Shown piece by piece: positions 26,105-34,106 of a stretch of DNA of 64,000 nucleotides; within the stretch, counting starts at the first letter, position 1, and every line of letters begins with the position of its first letter. Below the pieces are notes generated by a model. It was not told the origin of the DNA. It ran no database searches and saw only the letters and a program-made list of their open reading frames with translations. The stretch is from PALSA-1006 sp041660815 (GTDB taxonomy: Bacteria; Pseudomonadota; Gammaproteobacteria; Burkholderiales; Gallionellaceae), in assembly GCA_041660815.1 (NCBI GenBank), contig JBAZVN010000006.1, positions 62,001 to 126,000 of the forward strand. Reading direction: 5' to 3'. Both the position numbers and the translations under genes were made by a program.

Positions 26105-27754
26105 ATGAAATTTCTGGACAAGATCACATTCCGTATGCGTTTGCTGCTGGCACCGGTGATTGCCATCGTCTTGATGTTGGTGTTCGGTATCGCCACCTAT
26201 GCGGCGATGCATTCGATCCGAACTGAGGTCGGGAGATTGACAAATCAGGGAATGGCAACCATGAGTCTGGTGAATGAATCCCGGGCGGAACTATTGCAGA
26301 CCAGTGTGGCGGCGTATCGCCTGTTCACCTGGATGGCGAATTTCGATGAGGAGCGCATTGCCAAAGAAACCGCGCTCATCAATGGCAGCATCGACAAGGC
26401 AGCCGAATTGTTGACCAGCGCTGCTCAGGTAGAAGGCACGACCGAAGACGAACAGAAAGTCTTTGAGACCATGGCTGCCGAACTGGCCAAGTACAAGAAA
26501 TCGTTGAATCAGGCGCTGGATATGGCTGCCTCCGATCCGGCATCCGGTGCGGGCATGATGCAGGCTGCCGACAAGCGTTTTCAGGTTATTTCAAAAGAGA
26601 TGAATGGTTTGCTTGAGCTTCAAAAGCAGGAAGCTCAAGCGACTGCCGAAACGACACAGCTTACCGCTGGTCGTAGCATTTCTATTACGCTGGTAATTAT
26701 TGTTGTTGCCACGCTCGTTTCTATATTGGTTGCTTGGCAGATCAGTCGTGTTGTGATGAATCAGCTCGGCGGTGAACCGGCTTATGCGGCGGAAGTCATT
26801 GGACGGATCGCTGCGGGTGATCTGACTGTGGAGGTTAATACGCTCAAAGGGGATGCGAGTAGTATGTTGTTTGCAATCAAAGGGATGTCGGATAAGCTGT
26901 CGCAGATCATCGGCGAAGTGAATGCGTCGGCGACTTTTATTGCCTCTGCTTCGGAAGAGGTATCGAGCACCTCGCAGAGTATGAGTCAAGCGACCAACGA
27001 ACAAGCCGCCTCGGTGGAGGAAACGTCGGCTTCGGTTGAGCAAATGGGGGCATCCATCAACCAAAATTCCGAGAATGCCAAAGTCACCGAAGGCATCGCC
27101 TCTCAGGCCGCGAAACAAGCGAGCGATGGCGGCATGGCGGTCAAAGAAACCGTGGCTGCGATGAAGCAGATCGCGGGCAAGATCGGCATCATCGACGATA
27201 TTGCCTACCAGACTAATTTGCTGGCATTGAATGCCGCGATTGAAGCCGCGCGTGCCGGTGAGCACGGTAAAGGTTTTGCCGTGGTGGCATCCGAAGTGCG
27301 CAAGCTGGCAGAGCGTTCGCAAGTGGCCGCGCAAGAGATCGGCGAACTGGCGAGTGGCTCTGTGAGCAAGGCCGAAGAAGCGGGCAAGTTGCTCGATGAA
27401 ATTGTTCCCGCGATTAACAAGACCTCGGACCTCGTGCAGGAAATTACCTCTGCAAGCGAAGAGCAGTCATCCGGCGCATCGCAGATGAACACCGCGATGA
27501 ACCAACTCAATACGATCACCCAGCAGAATGCGAGTGCCTCGGAAGAGCTGGCTGCCACGGCAGAAGAGATGTCTTCGCAGGCCGAGACGCTGCAACAATT
27601 GATGAGTTTCTTTACGGTGCAGGCTGCCGCAGCAGCAAGACGCAACGGCGTGCATACCAGCGCCAAGCCAGCAGCCAAATCCGTCAAAGGCAGAGTAACA
27701 AAACTAGCCTTTGCCCATGTTTCACATGATGAAGCGGAGTTTGTGAAGTTTTAA
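26105..27754 (+). CDS. Methyl-accepting chemotaxis protein with C-terminal tail motif
   Basis: 549 aa from ATG 26105 (GAGGGGAA upstream); the longer frame from 26063 has no site. Membrane helix 1 (~13-32), a helical periplasmic domain (~33-195), helix 2 (~200-220), a HAMP variant with LGGEPAYAAEVIGRIAAGDL, and a full-length signalling domain almost identical to the MCPs at 22887 and 27832. It ends with a basic/Ala linker and HVSHDEAEFVKF. It is transcribed with the secreted Cache protein, a possible indirect ligand presenter. Confidence 0.92.
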   Translation: MKFLDKITFRMRLLLAPVIAIVLMLVFGIATYAAMHSIRTEVGRLTNQGMATMSLVNESRAELLQTSVAAYRLFTWMANFDEERIAKETALINGSIDKAAELLTSAAQVEGTTEDEQKVFETMAAELAKYKKSLNQALDMAASDPASGAGMMQAADKRFQVISKEMNGLLELQKQEAQATAETTQLTAGRSISITLVIIVVATLVSILVAWQISRVVMNQLGGEPAYAAEVIGRIAAGDLTVEVNTLKGDASSMLFAIKGMSDKLSQIIGEVNASATFIASASEEVSSTSQSMSQATNEQAASVEETSASVEQMGASINQNSENAKVTEGIASQAAKQASDGGMAVKETVAAMKQIAGKIGIIDDIAYQTNLLALNAAIEAARAGEHGKGFAVVASEVRKLAERSQVAAQEIGELASGSVSKAEEAGKLLDEIVPAINKTSDLVQEITSASEEQSSGASQMNTAMNQLNTITQQNASASEELAATAEEMSSQAETLQQLMSFFTVQAAAAARRNGVHTSAKPAAKSVKGRVTKLAFAHVSHDEAEFVKF

Positions 27755-27831
27755 CGCGAATTGATGGGTGACGCTTTGCTCTACCCATCAATTCGAAATG
27801 GTGTTTTTTTATATAAATCAAGGGAGTTGTA

Positions 27832-29334
27832 ATGAATTTAACTATCAAACAGAAGCTGATACTTAACATCGCATTGATCGTTGTGGCGATCGGTGCGTTG
27901 GTCGGTCTTTCGATGCAGGGTATCGGCACGTTGCGTGAATTGCAGGATGAGGGGGCGAAGCGTGCGGCGGACGCGATTTATATGGAAGATGCGGCCAACG
28001 TCGGTGCACGTATGTATCAGGTGGTGGCCGATACGGTGATCAACCGTAATCTGGAAGAGAGTCGCAAGGATTGGGCTGAAGCCAAGAAGAATGGTCTGGA
28101 GAAGCTGGCGCATGTGGCGGAGATCGTCGATACGCCGGAAGAAGAGAAGCTGGCTGCCGAGGCGCAGACGCAGCTCAATAAATTCATCGATCTGTATGAG
28201 CAGAAACAATTGCCGATTTTGGAAAGCCCAAATCCCGATGTAGAAGCGATTCGCAAGATCGACGGGGAGATGGACGAGGCTATCGGTGCCGTAGAAGCTG
28301 AGCTGGAAAAGATCGCTGCTTCGCTCGACGAGGAGACAAAAGAAGCCGATGCGATGTTTGACGAGAGCGGTGTTGCGACCAGTACGCGCACGCTGGTGAT
28401 AGGCATTGTCATGCTGGTAGCGTTGATCGTTATCGCGTTGTGGATACTGACGTCGATCACGCGTCCGTTGCAGAGTGCGTTGCAAGTGCTCAACCGCATC
28501 GCCGAGGGCGATATGACGGTCAATGTTGATGTGACATCAAAGGACGAGACGGGGCAGTTGTTGTTGGCGATGCAGATCATGGTGGGTAAACTCTCGCAGA
28601 TTATCGGTGAGGTGAATGCGGCAGCGACCAATATCGCATCGGCTTCGGAAGAGGTGTCGTCCACGGCGCAGAGCATGTCGCAGGCGACCAACGAACAAGC
28701 CGCCTCGGTGGAGGAGACTTCGGCTTCGGTCGAGCAAATGGGCGCCTCCATCAATCAAAACTCCGAGAACGCCAAAGTTACCGATGGTATGGCATCGCAA
28801 GCCGCGAAACAGGCGACTGAGGGTGGGGTGGCAGTCAAAGAAACAGTTACAGCGATGAAGCAGATCGCGGGCAAGATTGGCATCATCGATGACATCGCCT
28901 ATCAAACGAATTTGCTGGCCTTGAATGCCGCGATTGAAGCCGCGCGTGCCGGTGAACACGGCAAAGGCTTTGCCGTGGTTGCTGCCGAAGTGCGCAAACT
29001 GGCGGAACGCAGCCAAGTGGCGGCACAAGAAATCGGCGAACTCGCCAGCGGCTCGGTGAGCAAAGCCGAAGAGGCGGGCAAGTTGCTGGACGAGATGGTT
29101 CCCGCCATCAACAAAACCTCCGACCTTGTGCAAGAGATTACTGCTGCCTCCGAAGAGCAATCTTCCGGTGCCGCTCAGATCAACACCGCGATGAATCAAC
29201 TCAATACCATCACGCAGCAGAATGCGAGTGCTACTGAAGAATTGGCTGCCACGGCGGAAGAGATGTCTTCGCAGGCCGAGACGCTACAACAACTGATGAG
29301 TTTTTTCAAAGTACACGGCATGGCGCGGGCATAA
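27832..29334 (+). CDS. Methyl-accepting chemotaxis protein with canonical HAMP
   Basis: 500 aa, ATG after AAGGGAG. Membrane helix 1 (~10-28), a periplasmic helical domain rich in Glu/Lys (~30-180), helix 2 (~186-207), then a canonical HAMP (SITRPLQSALQVLNRIAEGD and DETGQLL), unlike the LGGEPAY variant of its neighbours. The signalling domain is full length and it stops soon after MSFFKVHGMARA, so the HDEAEFVKF tail is absent. It lies 77 bp after the previous MCP. The ligand is unknown. Confidence 0.92.
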   Translation: MNLTIKQKLILNIALIVVAIGALVGLSMQGIGTLRELQDEGAKRAADAIYMEDAANVGARMYQVVADTVINRNLEESRKDWAEAKKNGLEKLAHVAEIVDTPEEEKLAAEAQTQLNKFIDLYEQKQLPILESPNPDVEAIRKIDGEMDEAIGAVEAELEKIAASLDEETKEADAMFDESGVATSTRTLVIGIVMLVALIVIALWILTSITRPLQSALQVLNRIAEGDMTVNVDVTSKDETGQLLLAMQIMVGKLSQIIGEVNAAATNIASASEEVSSTAQSMSQATNEQAASVEETSASVEQMGASINQNSENAKVTDGMASQAAKQATEGGVAVKETVTAMKQIAGKIGIIDDIAYQTNLLALNAAIEAARAGEHGKGFAVVAAEVRKLAERSQVAAQEIGELASGSVSKAEEAGKLLDEMVPAINKTSDLVQEITAASEEQSSGAAQINTAMNQLNTITQQNASATEELAATAEEMSSQAETLQQLMSFFKVHGMARA

Positions 29335-29557
29335 CATTACAACTTTGTTTCTTCCATCCTATGGGGTGGGTGTTTTTGCGATGGGCGGCACGCACGATCA
29401 CTTTGATCCCCCCAATGTGAATATTTTGGATATATTGGCAACTTGGAGCGCTGCACTTGTTTTTGCAAAGACGAGGGCAGCGAATCTTGGATTGCCCTAT
29501 ATTTATGCTGCTTTATGCCGCCAATTTAAAAATTGCTTTAATAATCAAGGAGTTGTA

Positions 29558-30802
29558 ATGATAATCAAGAAAATATCGGCAGTATTGGCGGCACTGATGA
29601 TGTCGCCGCTGGCTGTTTTGGCGGCAGATGAGTGCCCGAACTGGAAGGAATCTGCCTTGACCGGGGACTGGGGCGGAACGCGCAGCACTTTGTGCGAAAA
29701 GGGTGTCACGGTTGAACTCACTCACAAGAGCGATTTGCTTTCCAATTTTTCCGGCGGGGTGTCGCAAGGTTCGGCTTGGTTGATGAACAGCGAGATCGCC
29801 GTCGGCATGGATTTGAACAAACTGGCCGGATTGGAAGGGGCGAGCGCGTTCATCCAATACCATGCGCAGCACGGTGATTTATCCATCAACGAGCGTACCG
29901 GCAGCTTCGCCGGAGTGAGCAACATCGAGACCGGTGTCAACACCAGCCTGTTCTATCAGGCTTGGCTGCAACAGAATTTGGCGAATGACAGCCTCTCGTT
30001 GTTGGCTGGACTGTATGCTGTTGATTCCGAGTTTTATGTCACCGATACCTCCGGTTTGTTTCTCCAGCCTCCTTACGGCATGTCTGCCGAGATGGCGCAG
30101 AGCGGACGCAATGGTCCTCCTGTATTCCCCATGGGGGCATTGGGAGTGCGCGTGAAGTACAGCGCTGCCGATCTGTATGTGCAGGTGGCGCTGACCGACG
30201 GTGTGCCCGGCGATCCGAACAATGCCAATGGTACTCATATCAGACTTGATAAAGGTGACGGTACGCTTGCCGTGGCCGAGTTTGGTCTGACACCGCAAGG
30301 CGCAGAAGGCGCTATCGCCAAGGCTGCTATCGGTCTGTGGCACTACACCACGCGAGCCGTCGCTGAAGAAATAGTTGATGCGAATGGCATGCCATTATAC
30401 GGTCCCGACCAAGGGGCGTACATCATCGCGGAACGTACGCTGATGGCGGAGCAGGGGAATCCCGGACAGGGACTCGCCGGGTTTGCGCGCTTCGGTGTGG
30501 TGAACAAGGATCTATATCAGGCTGACTGGTCGGGTAGTTTGGGGCTGAATTATCAGGGCCCGTTGGAGGGGCGTGATGACGATGCCGTCGGTATTGCCGT
30601 GGCCAACATCCATGCCAGTAGCAAGTATCAACTGTTGAACTCTTCCGACTCTTCCGAGACGGTGGTGGAGTTGACCTACCGTGCGCAAGTGCAACCTTGG
30701 TTGGCGGTGCAGCCGAGCGTGCAGTACATCAGCAACCCGAGTATGGATCCCGCATTGAAAGATGCCGTGGTCGCCGGAGTGCGCATCGAAGCGGGGTTGT
30801 GA
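29558..30802 (+). CDS. OprB-type carbohydrate-selective porin
   Basis: 414 aa from ATG 29558, which has AAGGAGTTGTA upstream; the 71 extra upstream codons of the open frame lack a site and export features. Signal peptide ~1-22 (ending AVLA). The mature protein begins with the OprB hallmark LTGDWGGTRSTLCEKGVTVEL. Alternating beta strands follow, with many YHAQHGD-like and GLNYQGPL segments, to a strand ending EAGL. OprB porins are 16-strand outer-membrane channels for sugars. It lies 223 bp after the MCP, with nothing recognisable between, and ends at a strong terminator. Confidence 0.88.
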   Translation: MIIKKISAVLAALMMSPLAVLAADECPNWKESALTGDWGGTRSTLCEKGVTVELTHKSDLLSNFSGGVSQGSAWLMNSEIAVGMDLNKLAGLEGASAFIQYHAQHGDLSINERTGSFAGVSNIETGVNTSLFYQAWLQQNLANDSLSLLAGLYAVDSEFYVTDTSGLFLQPPYGMSAEMAQSGRNGPPVFPMGALGVRVKYSAADLYVQVALTDGVPGDPNNANGTHIRLDKGDGTLAVAEFGLTPQGAEGAIAKAAIGLWHYTTRAVAEEIVDANGMPLYGPDQGAYIIAERTLMAEQGNPGQGLAGFARFGVVNKDLYQADWSGSLGLNYQGPLEGRDDDAVGIAVANIHASSKYQLLNSSDSSETVVELTYRAQVQPWLAVQPSVQYISNPSMDPALKDAVVAGVRIEAGL

Positions 30803-30831
30803 GTCGTTCGGCAGTGTTGTAGATGGGTGGA

Positions 30832-31014
30832 ACCCAATAAAAAAGCCCCGAAAGGGGCTTTTTTATTTTTGCACTGCGGGTGCAGAGATTAGAAAAATGA
30901 TTTTAGTATCAGTGCGATTACATCACCCATGATTAAACCGTTCATCTATTTCATAAGCTGTAACTCTGCTGTGATCGGAGCCAGTTCAATTTGTAAATTC
31001 TGTTTGGTTACTGG
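30832..31014 (+). repeat. 183-bp direct repeat, left copy
   Basis: Runs from ACCCAATAAAAAAGCCCC to TTTGGTTACTGG and matches 32063-32245 with about five mismatches by eye. It carries its own terminator at the left end. The two copies flank mqsRA and an MCP relic, so the interval looks like a duplication or insertion product. Confidence 0.88.
30839..30866 (+). terminator. Terminator after the OprB gene
   Basis: AAAAAAGCCCC GAAA GGGGCTTTTTT: a perfect stem with a GAAA tetraloop and T-run. An identical copy is in the right-hand direct repeat. Confidence 0.92.
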
Positions 31015-31080
31015 CTCTTAATTTGTGAGGCTCTGTGCAACTTTCAGATAGTCTTTAGCCTCATACAGTCAGCCTCATAA

Positions 31081-31121
31081 CATTTGCGAAATATAACCTA
31101 TTGGGTTATATTTCGCAAATG
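31081..31121. promoter_or_regulatory. 41-bp perfect palindrome, likely MqsA operator, over the mqsR start
   Basis: CATTTGCGAAATATAACC, 5-base loop TATTG, and the exact reverse complement: 18-bp arms without a mismatch. The core TAACC-TATT-GGGTTA matches the AACCT-N-AGGTT type of site bound by MqsA upstream of E. coli mqsRA. The last three bases are the ATG with which MqsR would begin, so operator binding or an mRNA hairpin would also cover the start. Confidence 0.75.
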
Positions 31122-31423
31122 GAAAAAAGAAGCCACATTACGCCTTGGTTGATGTTCAGCGTGCTGTTGAAGCGAGAGGCATCAATTCTTTTACTGCAAC
31201 AGCTTTAAATGGAGCTGCCGCGTTAGGGCTATCCCATGAACAGGCGGTATTGGTAGTGTTGGGTCTCAAGCCAAGAGATTTGTTCAAGAGTATGACCACG
31301 AATAATGATCACAAAATCTGGCAAGACGTATACCACGCGTCACTGGATTCTGGGGCGGTGGCATATATCAAAGTTACCTTGCGAGAGAATGGAACCGTAG
31401 TGATCCAGTTTAAGGAGAAATGA
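31119..31423 (+). CDS. mqsR: MqsR-type toxin, reading frame broken in an A6 tract after codon 3
   Basis: MqsR is an mRNA interferase cutting mainly at GCU. The body matches strongly: FYKSM-like DLFKSMTTNNDHKIWQDVY and the FKEK C-terminus. The natural ATG (31119) gives MEK and then the wrong frame. A -1 shift within the A6 tract at 31123-31128 restores MEKKKPHYALVDVQ, a typical MqsR N-terminus. The undisturbed frame has no ATG/GTG and could only start at TTG 31145, losing ~9 residues. Explanations are an inactivating deletion, a sequencing error in the homopolymer, or slippage at A-AAA-AAG. It is followed one base later by mqsA. Confidence 0.82.
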
Positions 31424-31424
31424 A

Positions 31425-31823
31425 ATGAAACACCTGTGTCTGAACTGCGAAAAAGGCGACATGGTTCGCAGCAAGAAAAATTGTGAAATTCAATATCGTG
31501 GCCAATCTGCTACTGTTCGCGCGGTGGATGGATGGCATTGTTCAGAATGCGGTGAAGTGGAGTTTGCTGGCGAAGAGGGTGTTCGTTATGCCGAGGCATT
31601 GGATAAGCTGAGGTTGAGGGTTGATGCTGAAGAGTCGGCTGAGCTTATGCGCATTCGGAAAAAACTAAAACTGTCTCAACGGCGTGCAGCTGTTATTGCA
31701 GGGGGAGGGGTGAATGCTTTTTCTCGTTACGAGAACGGTAAAGCAAAGCCTGTCGCGGCTGTGGTTAATTTGTTCCGGCTACTGGATAAACATCCTGAGC
31801 TCATTAATGAAATTCCGTCTTAG
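31425..31823 (+). CDS. mqsA: MqsA antitoxin
   Basis: 132 aa, AAGGAGAAATG start 1 bp after mqsR. The N-terminal zinc domain has two CxxC pairs (CLNC near residue 4 and CSEC near 41). The C-terminal HTH_3 domain has LKLSQRRAAVIAGGGVNAFSRYENGKAKP, then LLDKHPELINEI as in E. coli MqsA. It neutralises MqsR through the zinc domain and represses its own operon by binding the palindrome. It looks intact even though mqsR is frame-broken. Toxin first, antitoxin second is the normal mqs order. Confidence 0.93.
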   Translation: MKHLCLNCEKGDMVRSKKNCEIQYRGQSATVRAVDGWHCSECGEVEFAGEEGVRYAEALDKLRLRVDAEESAELMRIRKKLKLSQRRAAVIAGGGVNAFSRYENGKAKPVAAVVNLFRLLDKHPELINEIPS

Positions 31824-31920
31824 GTTTTCACAATATCCTTGCCGGACTCAGTAGAGCGTCGTTGTGCGTTGTAGGGCATGGGTGCAATGGTTGAATCTAA
31901 TTATATCTAATAAAATCAAT

Positions 31921-31998
31921 ATGTTGTATATAAACGTTGTGGCGGAGTTTGCTGCTGCACATGCATCGTATGCCGAAGCTGAGCTTGTGAAGTTCTAA
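31921..31998 (+). pseudogene. 3' relic of a methyl-accepting chemotaxis protein gene
   Basis: The frame ends AAAHASYAEAELVKF-stop, close to the FAHASHDEAEFVKF-stop tail of the MCPs at 22887 and 26105. The following AAAGAAGAATTCGCGGA also matches the AAGGAAGCATTCGCGG after the 22887 MCP. Only ~15-20 codons of homology remain; the rest of that MCP is gone. It lies between mqsA and the right-hand direct repeat. The stretch 31824-31920 shows nothing else. Confidence 0.6.
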
Positions 31999-32062
31999 AG
32001 AAGAATTCGCGGACTGGATAGGCTTAAGGAATTTGTGTACCGATAATATTTTTTCGGATTTC

Positions 32063-32245
32063 ACCCAATAAAAAAGCCCCGAAAGGGGCTTTTTTATTTT
32101 TGCACTGCGGGTGCAGAGACTAGAAAAATGATTTTAGTATCAGTGCGATTACTTCACTCATGATTAAACCGTTCATCTATTTCATAAGCTGTAACTTTGC
32201 TGTGATCGGAGCAAGTTCAATTTGTAAATTCTGTTTGGTTACTGG
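32063..32245 (+). repeat. 183-bp direct repeat, right copy
   Basis: Second copy of 30832-31014, about five substitutions, same strand, offset 1231 bp. The left end holds a functional-looking terminator. Confidence 0.88.
32070..32097 (+). terminator. Terminator in the right-hand repeat
   Basis: Same AAAAAAGCCCC GAAA GGGGCTTTTTT hairpin and T-run as at 30839. It would end transcription from mqsRA before aer. Confidence 0.9.
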
Positions 32246-32316
32246 CCATTGATTTCCTGATGCCTCTTTTGTCTACCCACGAAAAAAAGTTTTGTGTGGG
32301 AATCGCAGCAAGTGTT

Positions 32317-32401
32317 TGTAGGGATTTCCCTAGTCCTCGTCCATCTCCTACAAGTCAATCAAGATTTCCTGATACTGCTTCGATTGATGTTTTGCGAAGA
32401 T
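32317..32401 (+). promoter_or_regulatory. Composite promoter module, copy 5 (aer unit)
   Basis: Dyad TGTAGGGATTTCCCTAGT (32317-32334), second dyad TCAAGATTTCCTGA (32359-32372), CTGATA, 17 bp, TTGC, GAAGAT (32396-32401). Dyad starts are 42 bp apart. It lies inside the open frame that extends upstream of aer, supporting the later start at 32491. Confidence 0.68.
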
Positions 32402-32490
32402 GCGCTCCCCATAAGCTGGCTATCAGTCAGCCGCCTGTACAGGCGGCACAGTTCAAGGCCGCAGGCCGAATACATAAAAGGAATATCCCG

Positions 32491-34086
32491 ATGCGCATGA
32501 ATATGCCGGTGACAAATATTGAGCAGCATCTTAAGGATGGTGAGTTCATCGTTTCCAAGACCGATCTTAAGGGACAGATCACCTATGTGAATCGCCCTTT
32601 CGTGGAGATCAGCGGTTACAGCGCCGAAGAATTGCTGGGTAAGCCGCACAATTTGATACGCCATCCCGATATGCCCGAGGGGGCGTTTGGCGATTTGTGG
32701 AAGACGTTGCAGAGCGGCAAGCCGTGGCGCGGTCTGGTCAAAAATCGTTGCAAGAACGGCGATTATTATTGGGTGGAAGCGAATGCCAATCCGTTCTGGA
32801 AAGACGGCAAGATCGTCGGCTATATGTCGCTACGCACCAAACCGTCGCGAGCCCAAGTGGAGGCGGCAGAAGCACTTTATCGCCGCTTCCGCGAAGGTAA
32901 GGCGCAAGGGTTGACCGTAAAAGAAGGCAATGTGGTGCGTACCGGGGTGGTCGGCTGGTTGCAGTCATTGGCTCATCTCAGCATCAAGACCCGCATCTCG
33001 TTCGCTTGTGCGCTGCTTGTGGCAAGCATGTTTGGCATCGCCAGCGATGCCGTGCCGGAGGCGCGCATGACATTTATCGTCGCCGGTTTCGCGCTGACAG
33101 CCTATGTGTGGTGGATGCTGGTCTACAAGATATTGCATCCGCTGGATGAGGCGGTGCGTTCTTGCCAGATGGTTGCCTCAGGCAATCTGCGTTTGGAGAT
33201 GACGGCGGATATGCGCGACGAGATCGGTCGCTTGATGCATGCCATCGTCACCATGGCGGGGAATGCCGAAAGTATCGTGGCTGATGTGATGCATGCTGCA
33301 TCGGCGATCACTGCCTTTTCTCAAGAGGTGTCGGCAACCGCACAAAGCATCGCGCAATCAACCACCGAGCAGGCATCTTCGGTGGAGGAGACGTCGGCTT
33401 CGGTGGAGCAGATGGGTGCTTCGATCAGTCACAATAGTGATAACGCCAAAATCACGGAAAGTATCGCTGCATCGGCGGCCACACAGGCAGGGCAGGGCAG
33501 CGAGGCGATGCAAGTGACGGTCGCCGCGATGAAACAGATCGCGGCTAAGGTCGGCATTATCGACGACATTGCCTATCAAACTAATCTGCTGGCACTGAAC
33601 GCGGCCATCGAAGCGGCGCGTGCGGGAGAGTTTGGCAAAGGATTCGCCGTGGTGGCTGCGGAGGTGCGCAAGTTAGCAGAGCGTTCGCAGGTGGCTGCGC
33701 AAGACATAAGCGAGCTGGCTGGTGCTAGTGTAAGCAAGGTCGAGCAGTCCGGGAAGTTGCTGGCCGAAATGGCTCCCGCCATCAACAAGACCAGTGAGCT
33801 CGTGCAAGAAATTGCTTCCGCCAGTGAGGAGCAAAGCTCGGGGGCGGCACAGATTAATGCCGCGATGAATCAGCTCAGTCAGGCCACGCAGCACAACGCG
33901 AGTGCCACGGAAGAGTTGGCTGCCACGGCGGAAGAGATGAGTGGCCAGGCACGCAACTTGCAGCAGATGATGGGTTTCTTCAGGGTGCATGAGAAGCATG
34001 TGCCTGATGAAGTGCGTGCTGTCAGGCAGGGCAAAGCCAAAACGGGGGCGATGTCTGTCGCTTACAACAAACCCAAATTCGTTTAG
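32491..34086 (+). CDS. aer: Aer-type PAS redox/energy taxis receptor
   Basis: 531 aa from ATG 32491 (AAAAGGAAT upstream); the 77 earlier codons of the frame cover the promoter. PAS domain ~10-120, with GQITYVNRPFVEISGYSAEEL, the Aer hallmark HNLIRHPDMPEGAF and KNGDYYWVEANANPFW, as in FAD-binding Aer. Two hydrophobic segments (~170-190 and ~195-215) form the membrane anchor, then HAMP and a full signalling domain. Aer senses cellular redox or electron transport through FAD and signals to CheA. The tail ends YNKPKFV and lacks the DEAEFVKF motif. An MCP follows 20 bp later. Confidence 0.93.
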   Translation: MRMNMPVTNIEQHLKDGEFIVSKTDLKGQITYVNRPFVEISGYSAEELLGKPHNLIRHPDMPEGAFGDLWKTLQSGKPWRGLVKNRCKNGDYYWVEANANPFWKDGKIVGYMSLRTKPSRAQVEAAEALYRRFREGKAQGLTVKEGNVVRTGVVGWLQSLAHLSIKTRISFACALLVASMFGIASDAVPEARMTFIVAGFALTAYVWWMLVYKILHPLDEAVRSCQMVASGNLRLEMTADMRDEIGRLMHAIVTMAGNAESIVADVMHAASAITAFSQEVSATAQSIAQSTTEQASSVEETSASVEQMGASISHNSDNAKITESIAASAATQAGQGSEAMQVTVAAMKQIAAKVGIIDDIAYQTNLLALNAAIEAARAGEFGKGFAVVAAEVRKLAERSQVAAQDISELAGASVSKVEQSGKLLAEMAPAINKTSELVQEIASASEEQSSGAAQINAAMNQLSQATQHNASATEELAATAEEMSGQARNLQQMMGFFRVHEKHVPDEVRAVRQGKAKTGAMSVAYNKPKFV

Positions 34087-34106
34087 ATAATCAGAAAGAT
34101 AACAAT

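Noticed and set aside
30832..32245. CRISPR or phage explanation for the direct repeats.
   Set aside because: Only two long copies, no spacer series and no phage genes.
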